Below are positions 1 through 11,100 of a stretch of 64,000 nucleotides of DNA, piece after piece (the stretch's first letter is position 1; every line of letters begins with the position of its first letter). The stretch is taken from positions 806,001-870,000 of the forward strand of contig NZ_BBZB01000002.1 of NCBI RefSeq assembly GCF_001269985.1, read 5' to 3'. The notes under the pieces were generated by a model, which was given only the letters and a program-made list of their open reading frames with translations, did no database searches and had not been told where the DNA came from. The position numbers and the translations under genes were made by a program. Source of the stretch: Pseudoalteromonas sp. '520P1 No. 423' (GTDB taxonomy: Bacteria > Pseudomonadota > Gammaproteobacteria > Enterobacterales > Alteromonadaceae).

Positions 1-1
1 T

Positions 2-1612
2 GGCGTTTTAAATGAAAATGATGCATTTCCAAATGATGCAACTGAATGGGCTGATTTAGATAATGATGGTATAGGTGACAACTCAGATACCGATAGAGAT
101 GGTGATGGTGTATTAAACCAAGATGATGCATTTCCAAATGATGCGACCGAATGGTCTGATTTAGACAGTGATGGCATAGGTGATAATTCAGATATTGATA
201 GGGATGGTGACGGTGTTACAAATGAGAATGATCTCTTTCCAAATGACGCTTCTGAATGGGCAGATATAGATAACGACGGTATTGGTGACAATTCTGATCC
301 GGATAAAGATGGCGATGGTGTTTTAAATGAAGAAGATCCGTTTCCAAGTGATCCTAGTGAGTGGTCAGATTTAGATGGTGATGGTATTGGAGATAATACC
401 GACCCAGATAGAGATGGCGATGGTGTTTTAAATGAAGATGATGCTTTACCTAATGATAATACAGAATGGTCTGATTTAGATGGGGATGGTGTCGGTGACA
501 ATTCAGATCCAGACAGAGATGGTGATGGTGTTTTAAATGAAAATGATTTATATCCAAACGACCCAACTGATTGGGCTGATATGGACGGAGATGGTATTGG
601 TGATAATGCCGACCCTGATAGAGATGGCGATGGGGTAATAAATGAACTTGATGATTTTCCAGATGACCCACTTAGATGGAATAATGACCCTGATGCAATA
701 GATACAGATAATGACGGTTACCCTGATGATGTCGATGCATTTCCAAATGACCCGACAGAGTGGATTGATACTGATGGTGATGGTATAGGCAATAATTCAG
801 ATCCGGATTTAGATAATGATGGCTTTGCTAACGAAGATGATGCATTTCCTAATAATCCGAATGAATGGAGAGATACCGATGGGGATGGCTTAGGTGATAA
901 TTCAGATCCAGATTTAGATGGTGACGGTGTAGATAATGAGACTGATTTATTTCCAAATGATGGCACCGAATGGGCTGATTTAGATGGTGATGGCATAGGT
1001 GATAACTCAGATCCAGATAAAGATGGCGATGGCGTAAACAATGATGAAGATGCTTTTGAGAATAACCCATCAGAATGGGCTGATTTAGATGGTGACGGCA
1101 TTGGTAATAATTCGGATCCAGATAAAGATGGCGATGGGGTTTTAAATGTAAATGATCTATTCCCAGAAAATAAAAATGAATGGGCAGATTTAGATGGTGA
1201 CGGCATTGGTAATAATTCGGATCCAGATAAAGATGGTGATGGTCATGGCAATGAACAAGATGCATTTCCTAACGATGCTAGTGAATGGTCAGATATTGAT
1301 AATGATGGCATTGGAGATAATGCAGATGTAGACCGCGACGGTGATGGTGTTGTTAATGAACAAGATTTGTTTCCTAATGATGGCAGTGAATGGTCTGATT
1401 TAGACCGCGATGGTATCGGGGATAATTCCGATCCAGATAAAGATGGTGATGGTGTTATTAATGAAGAAGATGCATTTCCTGATAACCCCAATGAATGGGC
1501 TGATTTAGATAAAGATGGTATTGGAGATAATTCAGATCCTGATAAAGATGGAGATGGTTATGATAATGATAAGGATGCGTTTCCCGATGATCCAACGCGT
1601 TGGCATGTACAA
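2..1612 (+). repeat. Tandem repeat of about 105 bp encoding TSP3 units
   Basis: The DNA is a degenerate tandem array with a period of about 105 bp (35 codons). Sixteen FPND..EW-type units are visible and the array continues past the left edge. One unit near base 670-770 is longer, with an inserted DPDAIDTDNDGYPDD segment. Aspartate codons dominate, which also opens spurious reading frames on the opposite strand (around 450-1490) that are not genes. Confidence 0.9.
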
Positions 1613-4600
1613 TTAGAGATTGATTTAAAACTTACAGGTGAAGAAGGTGTCATACACTTAAATTGGCAGCACGAACAAAACACATTTTTACACGGCTTTA
1701 ATGTTTGGCGCGCAGAAAAAAATATGGCATTAGTTAATATTGCAGCATTAGATAAATCTATAACTCAATATTTAGATACTGATGTAACAAACAATCAGCA
1801 ATATCAATATCAAATTGAAGCACGTGCAGAAAATAGTCTTTTAGGTAAAAGTAATACACCACAAATTTACACAGCATTTAATAGTATTAAAGTCGAAAAC
1901 TTAAACATAGAAATGGCTGAAACAGGAGTGTTGCTAAGATGGGACGCTATAAGCGAATTAAACGTCATTATCGAAAAACGACAAGGTATTGAGACATGGG
2001 TTCCGATACACATGTCTGATTCAGTGAATAGTTTTTTAGATACAAACGTTGAAAATGGCCAAACATACCAATATAGAGCTAAAACTCGCCAAAATTTTGT
2101 TGACCCTGCTTCCGGTAATGAATTTTATATAGATGGTCCACTAAGTAATACGCTAACACAACAAGTACAGTTTGCTTTAAATGTCGAATTCAGCAATGTC
2201 AATAATGTCCAAGAGAATACATATATATGGTATACACGCACTAGTAAAAATGAGCAAATAGTGAGCATTAAAGGTAATATTTTAAATGCATTAGGTTCTA
2301 CTGAACTGACTATAACATCAGCTGATTTAAAGCAGGAATATACAATTTCAAATAATGAATTTACGTTATTTGTACCTGTTGATAGTGATCACCTTATGTG
2401 GCAACTAACAGCTCAAAGCCAATCACAGCAAACTTTAAAAAATCCGGTTTATTTAGAATTTAAACAAGATAATGAAGCCCCAGAATTGACAATCGATCAG
2501 TCCGATATGTCCACTGAACTCAATAAAGTGACTATTACAGGTGTTATTAAAGATGAAATTGGCATCGAGCAATTTTATATGTCGTCAGATCGATATCCAA
2601 AGAGTCAGTTTGCATTTATAACAGACAATAGCGGACAGTTTAGTGGAGAAATACCACTGGTTTTTGATGATAACTTAATAACTGTGACTGCAATTGACAA
2701 ATTAGGAAACCAAATAAACAAACAATTATTAATTCAAAGACTGTCTCCTAATAAGCCCGTTATTGAAATAACAAGTCATGTAAATAACCAAGTTGTGAAT
2801 ACTAAAAATGTTTATATAACTGCAGTTATCAATACAAATAAGCCAATAGAGTCATTGGCTGCATATTTAAATAATAGCTCACAAGGTGATATTACCTGGA
2901 TGTCTGATAATCAGTATAGTGTTAGCTTTAATCAACTTGAACTTGAATTGGGTGATAATCTGATAGAAGTAAACGTGAGCTCGAAATTTGGTAATGATCA
3001 TAAAGCGATTAAATTAAATTACCAGGAATTATCGAATACGAGTAAACCCGAAATACAAATTTCTTCACCGGTAAATAACAGTCAAATTAAGCAAAGTGAA
3101 TTCGAAATTAAGGGTTATATATTATCGGAAGATGAAGTTGATTTAACAGTTACAAACCAAGCTTATACTGATGTTACTTTGAATGTTTATCCGGATGTCA
3201 CAGGTAGATATATATTTAGTTATTCTGCAAAACATAGTGAAGGACCTTGGACATTAACCGTAACAAATAATGCAGGTAGTTCAGAATTAACACTGAACTA
3301 TACATTAGATCAAACTCCGCCTGTTATTCAACTACAAACACCTTTAGTAGAGTCTCCAAGTATTAATCAGATATTACAAGTGCCATTTACTATTTTTGGA
3401 GTGGTGATAGATGACGAAGCTGTCACTTTTACTATCAATGATGAGGTTGTAAATTTATTACCTACAGGCATATCAAATCAATACAGTTTTGATTTAGATA
3501 TAAATTTACCACATAACGAAGAACGGCTTCTTGAATTAAAAGCAACTGATTTTGCAGGTAATTCGACAGTAAAATCTTATATTGTTAATAATCAAGCAAG
3601 TACATCTATCGATATTATAGCGCCAGCTAAAAATAAACAGTTTTTAATTGAAGAGAATACGTTTGATTTACAAATTGTAGCTCAACTCAATAATGCATCA
3701 GTTGATTCAGAACTATATATTAAAATCGATGATCAACCTGAGCAAAAAATTACAGCAATTAACACCCTAATTAATACAAGTATTCCCTTATCTAGTGAAA
3801 CACTATCAAAAGGACCAGAGCATATCGCTCGCATAAAAGCATATGATATTAATGGTCAACTACAAGGTGAATCACAGGTCAATTTTGAAATTAATAAACT
3901 AGCTGATGTGCCATTAACGGTAGTACAAACTCAACCTAAAAGTCTAGAGTCTCAAATAGAAACAAACGCGTTCATAGCATTTTATTTTAATAAAACAGTA
4001 GATAAATCTCTTATAAATATAGAAGTAACAGAAACAGTTCATGGACAATCATATATTGATGAAACAGAACCTGGCACTAACTTGCTAGAACCCAAAGGTG
4101 CAAAATTACAAGAGGTTAATAAAAATAACGAGCTTGTTAGCGGTAGTCTAGCCAGTTTACCAGGAGATCATAGTTATGCATTTTATCCAGATAATGGTTT
4201 TGCTTATGGCGCAACAATTAAAGTTAAAATTAGTGTAAGTGATAAAGAAATGAGCCGATTTAGCTTTAATGTAAAACCGTTACCAACTTTACTTGATGGT
4301 AATGTAAAAGACAGTTTTGGTGCGAGCGTGTCTGATATTAAAGTGCGTTTAAATGAACTCAATCGCCAAGATATTACTGACTCTGATGGTACATTTTCTT
4401 TTGGTTATATTGATACTGGTCACGAAAATATTCAGTCAGGAGATTATACATTAGAGATAAACCCAAATAGAGAAAACCCTAATTTTGGAAACTATATACG
4501 CTACATAAATATAGCTCAAGGTAAGCGCAATCGTCTTGGTGTTTACTCATTACCCGTGATCAATAAAACAGTGCCATTTAGCCAAGTGAAATCTGGGCAA

Positions 4601-5098
4601 GGTAATACCACATTAGCTAATGGAGATTTAAAAATTGATTTTTCATCAGCGAATATCAATACATCACAAGGGCAAAATACTGCAAACGTACAGTTTAGTT
4701 TATTAGAAACTAGCACAATTGGTATGCAAATGTCGGCAAATACACCCGCGTTGTGGGTGTTTGCAGGACAACCACAAGGAATACAGATAACAGGCGACAC
4801 ACCATTAACTATCACAGCCGCTAGTTTTTATGGTAGTTATCAATATTTACCTGACGATGGTGATTATTTGGTACTGATTGGCAGGAAATCAAATACTGAC
4901 ATGTTAGATGCTGTTGGTGTTGGTATAAGAGAAGGCGTAAATGTACGCTCCATAGGTCCTGTTCACTTGAGTAATTTAGATTACATTGGTTTTGCTCGGG
5001 TTCATAGTGAAAAACAGCTCGTATTACAAGATTATGTGCAAGGAAAAATTGGCTTAGTGCAACTTAAAGCAATGTTGCAAACTAGCGTCAATCCATAG
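2..5098 (+). CDS. Giant secreted TSP3-repeat/Ig-like surface protein (5' end outside window)
   Basis: The frame is open from base 2, so the gene starts before the window; 1698 residues are visible. Residues 1 to about 537 are 16 tandem units of about 35 residues with the pattern DxDxDGIGDNSDPDxDGDG then FPND..EW. This is the thrombospondin type 3 calcium-binding signature. After it come two fibronectin-III-like stretches (about 537-720), several Ig-like beta domains (about 830-1300), a Big_5-like segment (about 1300-1425) and a carboxypeptidase-regulatory-like fold (about 1430-1515, DSDGTFSFGY). No enzymatic motif was seen. The stop lies 12 bases before the ATG of the next giant gene, so the two are probably co-transcribed. 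Known TSP3 proteins bind calcium and act as rigid extracellular stalks. A role as surface partner or carrier for the downstream toxin-like protein is inference. Confidence 0.85.
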   Translation, partial: GVLNENDAFPNDATEWADLDNDGIGDNSDTDRDGDGVLNQDDAFPNDATEWSDLDSDGIGDNSDIDRDGDGVTNENDLFPNDASEWADIDNDGIGDNSDPDKDGDGVLNEEDPFPSDPSEWSDLDGDGIGDNTDPDRDGDGVLNEDDALPNDNTEWSDLDGDGVGDNSDPDRDGDGVLNENDLYPNDPTDWADMDGDGIGDNADPDRDGDGVINELDDFPDDPLRWNNDPDAIDTDNDGYPDDVDAFPNDPTEWIDTDGDGIGNNSDPDLDNDGFANEDDAFPNNPNEWRDTDGDGLGDNSDPDLDGDGVDNETDLFPNDGTEWADLDGDGIGDNSDPDKDGDGVNNDEDAFENNPSEWADLDGDGIGNNSDPDKDGDGVLNVNDLFPENKNEWADLDGDGIGNNSDPDKDGDGHGNEQDAFPNDASEWSDIDNDGIGDNADVDRDGDGVVNEQDLFPNDGSEWSDLDRDGIGDNSDPDKDGDGVINEEDAFPDNPNEWADLDKDGIGDNSDPDKDGDGYDNDKDAFPDDPTRWHVQLEIDLKLTGEEGVIHLNWQHEQNTFLHGFNVWRAEKNMALVNIAALDKSITQYLDTDVTNNQQYQYQIEARAENSLLGKSNTPQIYTAFNSIKVENLNIEMAETGVLLRWDAISELNVIIEKRQGIETWVPIHMSDSVNSFLDTNVENGQTYQYRAKTRQNFVDPASGNEFYIDGPLSNTLTQQVQFALNVEFSNVNNVQENTYIWYTRTSKNEQIVSIKGNILNALGSTELTITSADLKQEYTISNNEFTLFVPVDSDHLMWQLTAQSQSQQTLKNPVYLEFKQDNEAPELTIDQSDMSTELNKVTITGVIKDEIGIEQFYMSSDRYPKSQFAFITDNSGQFSGEIPLVFDDNLITVTAIDKLGNQINKQLLIQRLSPNKPVIEITSHVNNQVVNTKNVYITAVINTNKPIESLAAYLNNSSQGDITWMSDNQYSVSFNQLELELGDNLIEVNVSSKFGNDHKAIKLNYQELSNTSKPEIQISSPVNNSQIKQSEFEIKGYILSEDEVDLTVTNQAYTDVTLNVYPDVTGRYIFSYSAKHSEGPWTLTVTNNAGSSELTLNYTLDQTPPVIQLQTPLVESPSINQILQVPFTIFGVVIDDEAVTFTINDEVVNLLPTGISNQYSFDLDINLPHNEERLLELKATDFAGNSTVKSYIVNNQASTSIDIIAPAKNKQFLIEENTFDLQIVAQLNNASVDSELYIKIDDQPEQKITAINTLINTSIPLSSETLSKGPEHIARIKAYDINGQLQGESQVNFEINKLADVPLTVVQTQPKSLESQIETNAFIAFYFNKTVDKSLINIEVTETVHGQSYIDETEPGTNLLEPKGAKLQEVNKNNELVSGSLASLPGDHSYAFYPDNGFAYGATIKVKISVSDKEMSRFSFNVKPLPTLLDGNVKDSFGASVSDIKVRLNELNRQDITDSDGTFSFGYIDTGHENIQSGDYTLEINPNRENPNFGNYIRYINIAQGKRNRLGVYSLPVINKTVPFSQVKSGQGNTTLANGDLKIDFSSANINTSQGQNTANVQFSLLETSTIGMQMSANTPALWVFAGQPQGIQITGDTPLTITAASFYGSYQYLPDDGDYLVLIGRKSNTDMLDAVGVGIREGVNVRSIGPVHLSNLDYIGFARVHSEKQLVLQDYVQGKIGLVQLKAMLQTSVNP

Positions 5099-5110
5099 GA
5101 AGTGATTGTA

Positions 5111-8100
5111 ATGAGAAAATTAATATCAATAATAATAATATTCATAGTACTGATAACCGCTAGTTTTACTAGTTGGTTTGCACAGGGATGGGGTTGGTTA
5201 GATGTACACAGAGTAAGGTTTGGTCATGTACTTGCTCGTGGCTTAGATATTAAAGACGGTAATGTATCTTATGTAGAATATGGCGCAGATGGAAAAATTG
5301 TACCTGGTTGGTCAACAGTTCATAAACAAGGGTTTTATATATTATCTGGTCAACATATCAATGCGACATTTGATGCGTTAGATGCTTTTAAAAATGAGTA
5401 CAATAAAGTACGCATATTAAGTATTGAGCAATATAACAGTGAAGAGTTCAAAACAGTAGGTGGATTAGATTTACCTAAAGTAACACTACCCAATTATTAC
5501 AAAAGTGTCGTGATTAAACCAACAGAATCAGTTATTCACCCAACTGATGGTCATATATTGTTATTATCTCGTTTTGATTTAACTAATATGTCAAGTGTGT
5601 CATCAAGTGTTAAAGCTGTATTGTTTGATCCTACAGGCAAACAAATCTATGCATCTGATAAAAATATCGCTTTTAAATCAGGGTTTTATGATGGTGATGA
5701 AGACGAAATCAATAATGGTATTCCACCAATATTAAAAACATTAAGAGATAAAAAGCCTTATGCACCATTCGAGGGGGCTAAAATTGAAGTGTATGCTTAT
5801 CAAGGCTACCCAGATTACAGTGGTGAAGACGGCAGTTATAAAGTGCAATTTGGTTTAGTGCCTTGTCCTGGATTTTACTTTGAATATACCACACCAGCAT
5901 GGATGACCTATGAATACATTGCCTTTACACCAAGTGGTGTAAAGCCGCTATTAGATGTATCTAAAATTCCAGGATACGATACTTGTATTGGCTATGATGC
6001 CTACATGGGACAGACTGATTTAGTCGGGCTTATGGCGCATGTTGAAGTAATAGGTATTATCGCTGCGATTGCAATGCCAGTGATGCAAGGTAGTAACTTT
6101 TATGTTGATACGGGTGTAATTTCTGGTGTTGCTTCATTACAAAGTAACGGTGTTACCGTAGAAGAAGGACCTACAAAATATGTATACACTCAGCCTGATT
6201 TAGATCCTGTTGCCAATCCAAGATATGATTTTGATGGCGATTTTAAATATGATTTAGCAGTGCTGGGAGATATTGAAAACGAATTATTTGTTTGTAAAAA
6301 AGACTCTAAAGCTGCTGAATATCAAGGTGTATATTTAAGTTCAGAACATAGTCAAGGCGTCGCAATTAACTGTGAAGATTCTGAGCCAGAAGCAACCCAA
6401 CCAGATTTATATCGATTAGCAGACAAAATGCCTGATTTTACAGATCAGGGACTACTTGAGACCATTTCAACTGATGATTTACAAGACACTGATATTCTAA
6501 TTTTTAGAGAATCAACAGGCATGTTGATCACTGAACGTAAAGGTATCAATGAAAATGAGCTAGTGGAAAGTCGTAGTTATTACGAAGCTATAGGTCGTGG
6601 ATTTATATATCAAATGATGATCCGAGGTCCTGCTGCTACGGCCCAAAGCTACCATCCCAAAAACTGGGGTGAAGATGGTTTTAATCGTTTTCAATCTAAT
6701 GCCAATATGAATCCAGCGCTCCATAACAGAGAGTCAGATCACTTAAAGCAAGGCGAAGTGCTAAGAACAGTACTCATTAACCGTAAAACAGGATATATAG
6801 GTTCAAATAGGAATTTGTATAAGAACCAATACCTTGGTGGCTTAGTACTAGATAACTTAAATAGAGTCAGTATGCAGGCGCCTAATTTAAAAATAAAGGC
6901 AGAGCGCTATTATAAGGTTAATGAAGGGCCTAGTGCATCTAATGAACAACAAAAGCATATAATAGGTTACGAAGGTTCTGCAATGAATAGTGATCAAATG
7001 ATCACGATAACGACCCAATGGTATGAGCATGATGGTACACCTTTACCTGATGGACTTGCTGACTTTGGTTATACAGGTCGGTTGGCAAAAATAGATGGAT
7101 CAGGCTCTCTAAGCTCTGGCGGGGTGATGGAACATTTTGATATAAAACCCGGCACACATATAGTACAAATAAAACTACCTGATGATGCTACGCCAGCAGA
7201 TCATTATTATATACAAGTAAGCGGCGAACCTAAGCGCGCGAATCCATCATTTGCTGATGGCGGTGCAAGCGATAGTGGGCCATTACAATACCGCCCAAAA
7301 CATTATGTACCCTTTAAAGTGCCTGTTTTAGATCAGTTAGCCACACTAGAGCAAACTTACCTATATAAAAAATTAAAAGAAGAGGGGCAGACAGACAACC
7401 TAGAAAAACCAGAGCCAATATATCGTTGGGTCTATCGCCCTGAATTGCAATTTAGTACCTATGACTTAGAAGTAAATAGTATTCTAAGAGAGCAGCAAGA
7501 TGGACAAACTTCTGAAATTTATCAAAAAGAAGTACCAATGATAGCGGCGGGTGACAGCTTAGTTAAATTTATGTACGACCTAATAGAAAGTAATCATGAC
7601 GCATTAGAATTCTTAGGCGAAGGCCAAGAACTCGTATTTTCACTCGGGGCCAACGAAATCAAAGCTAAAATGGGTCCGGGAAACCAACTGATATTCACTA
7701 ATTTAGAGCATATAGCCGCATTAGACGTTGAAGACTTTGTAACACTTAGCTTATATAACAATAACGATCCGACAAATGTATTGTGGGAGTATGCGTTTGA
7801 GGCAGTAGCAGTCGATACCCGGTGGGCGGGCTACGACAATATTGGTGAAGATGGCACAATATATGTTTCAGCAGATGATCCTGTTGTGCCAGTACAAGCT
7901 ATTATTTTAGGCTATGCCAATAGAGAAAATCCTGCTCCACTTAGGCTAAAATGGAAACCCAATGGTGCCGCAACTGTTGAAGATGAAGATTTAAGTTACC
8001 AAAGACAAGGTGTTTTTCCTGCAGATATTCAAATGAATACACAAGCTGGTGCACGTGCTGAGCCTTACGCATATCTAGATGCTGACAATGTCGTAAAACT

Positions 8101-11100
8101 AGGTGCAATAGAGGTCATACCGGGTAAACCAACCCATATCAATATCACCAAAAATGAAGGTGAAGTATTTATTGAAGGGCATAAAGGTAAAGAAATAGAA
8201 GTGTACATTGAAGATGCCCATGGTAATGCGGTAGCTGATGGTACATCTGTAAGTTTTGCAATAAATGGTGCAGCTAAACTTGAAATGGCAGATGACGGTA
8301 CAATAAACGGTAAAGCAAAAGCGTTTATTGTAGGCGGTAGTATGCCTGAATCAGACAATACTCTTTTGGTCAGTGCAGGAGATGCCACTAGACAGTTAAC
8401 TTTTCCAGTATCCCCACTTACAGTGACAATTGAGGATTACCCAACTCAAATGGAGCCAAGAAGTAGTTACCCTGTCACGGTAAAAGTCACTGAGCCCGGT
8501 GGCCCAGCGGTTTCGGGTATGCAAGTAGTTATGCATGCCAGCGCTGGTAAGTTTAAACATGGCAGTCGCAATACTAATGCTAATGGTGAGTTAACGCTTG
8601 AACTTTATAGCGGATTTCATTCGCTAGACAATATAGAAATTACCGCACGGGTAGGGTTAGTTGAGGGGGATTTAGCCGTAACCAAAGTAGCGCCAACCAT
8701 AGATAACTATGCTGATACCAGTGGCACTATGCTCGTAGGTGATGAAACCAGTAACGGCTATTATGAATATGATCGTTTTGATGGCGCAAGCTTAGGTTTA
8801 GCATATAAAACAGAAGCTAATATCATGCTACATGGTTCAGCTGGTCATACAGAATCATTAAAATTAGGCAGTCTTGCCGAACCCAATATTCAACCAATAG
8901 CAGCGTATATTTTTAATGATAATTATGAAGATAAAGCTGTTGATTTTAATCAACAACATCATAGTGTAAATAACCATATTACGCTCGTCGCGGATAACCC
9001 AACTGGTACAGGCAATAGCTACCAATTTAATAAACAGGCGATTTTAAATCCTGCTAATGTATGGGAATCAAGTCGGGTTACTGTGGCACAAAGTGAGCAG
9101 TTTAAACCGAAAAATAGTGTTGGTTTTCGTTTAGATATAAAACCCTCAGAGTATGGGGGCTCAATATTTGATTTTGAAGGCGGTGTTCAAAACCTAACCT
9201 TAGAAAACGATGGCCGTTTAACGTACAGTTTATTTACTAAAAATGGTAAAGCGACTGTAAGCAGTGACGCACCAATTTCCCTTGAAAATTGGCATACAGT
9301 GGCGGGTAAGTACCACGATGGCAAACTGGTACTCGAAGTAAATGGGCATTTAAACTCACAGGATGCAACAGGTGAATTAGTCTACTCAGTAACGCAACGC
9401 GGTTTAACCATAGGCGAAAACTTTAGTGGTAAGTTAAGCAGCTTTAAAACCTATGATTATGATGCCCAGCCACTCGTAACATTTGAAGACGGCACCACAG
9501 AAAAAGATTATACCTTTGCTGCGGACGAAACCCTTGCAGCCGTTAAAGTGATTAGTACAGGTCAACTAAATCAAAATGGCGAGCAAGCCAGCACGATTAG
9601 AGTTGGCTTACAAACACAGTCACAAAATAATTTTATCGGAGTAATAAGCAAGCAGTTTTATGGGCAATTTGCTTCGTTTTATACTGAAACAGAGCAGCCA
9701 CCGGGTTACCCACCCGTTGCAATGAATTATTATAAAAATTATACACCTTTCCCACTTATGGGGGTTGCCCACGCTGGCTTTTTTGATTGGAGCTTTGATG
9801 ATGTTTGGGACAATCTTAAAACGGCTGCCAATGTTTTATTACCTTTTGAAGATATAAAAACATTTTACGAACAAGTAAATTATTTAATTGATGACGATAA
9901 ACGCTTTGACCCAATGGAGCTAACTATCAGTGGCATTGGCGTGCTCACTATTGTGCCAATATTAAAGCCACTCATTCCGGTAAAAAATGCATTAAAAGCT
10001 TTCTTTAGGCCATTAAAATCATCAAACCCTAAATTCATAAAAGCTATTGGTCGGGTATTGGGTCGCGTTGGCGATGATGTATTACAAGGTAAATATGATA
10101 CCGCCTTTAACTTGGGGCTGTTTATGATGTTAGTGGGAGAAATGCTAGCAGACGAAGAAGCCAGAGCAGGCTTAATGGCTATCGTAAAGTCAATACAAAG
10201 CGACGACGACTTTTTTGCTTGGTTAGATTATTTAAGTTTGCCTGCAGATGGCTGGGAAGGTGATGGCGATCCGCCAGAGGTTGGGTTAACTGCTCAGGTT
10301 GATTATCAACAAGATAACTACTTCTCGCCACTGAATGCTGTAATGGGGGTTGCTTATGCAAACAAGCCTAAAAAAGGCGCACTAAACAAAAAAGTAGATG
10401 GCAATGAATTCGCGAAAGACGTTAATGACATTACAAAGCAGTTCAAGAATGAACTACAAAAAGACCCTCAAATATTGAGTAAATTAGCGAAAGCATTAGG
10501 TAGTAGAAAAGGTGAATTACCCACAGCAGCTTTTAGAAGGATTTTATTTAACAAAACAGCATTAAAATCGGGGGTGGGTGTTATTACATATAGTGGTGCT
10601 AGGTATTTAAGGCACTTAATTAGTAATAAAATAAGAAGCCAAAGAGTTTCTGGTTTAACTCTCACTGCGGTAATAGCCTATCTTGAAAGTAGAATGTCGC
10701 CTGTTTGTTCGGATATTCCTGGTTGCCAATCGTTGGACTATAACGAGATACCTGACAGAATAAGGTCTCTTTATTCCACGGCGCTTTCTGGCTTTTCCAC
10801 CGGTGAAAACCCTTATTTTAACCGTTGGGGCAATGGCTCTACTTTTGAGCTTATGATGATAGCCGTTAAACAGGTAGATTTTGAATTAGGTAAAGGCGGT
10901 AAAATTAGGTGGGTTAATAAAACCGAAAATATCAGGTTACATACTTTAAATAATAGCAAAACAGCTTTGATAGATATGGGAACTATGCGTCGAGACCCTG
11001 ATATTATTGTTGAAAGTTGTGATGCTTCTGAACCTCCAGTATGGGTAGAGCTAAAATCTTTTGCTTCACCCTATTTACCTGTGGCATTTCGCCCCTGGTA

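Noticed and set aside
450..1491. Several minus-strand ORFs rich in His, Ser and Pro over the repeat array
   Set aside because: They are antisense shadows of the Asp-rich TSP3 repeats; composition follows from the repeated GAT/GGT codons.
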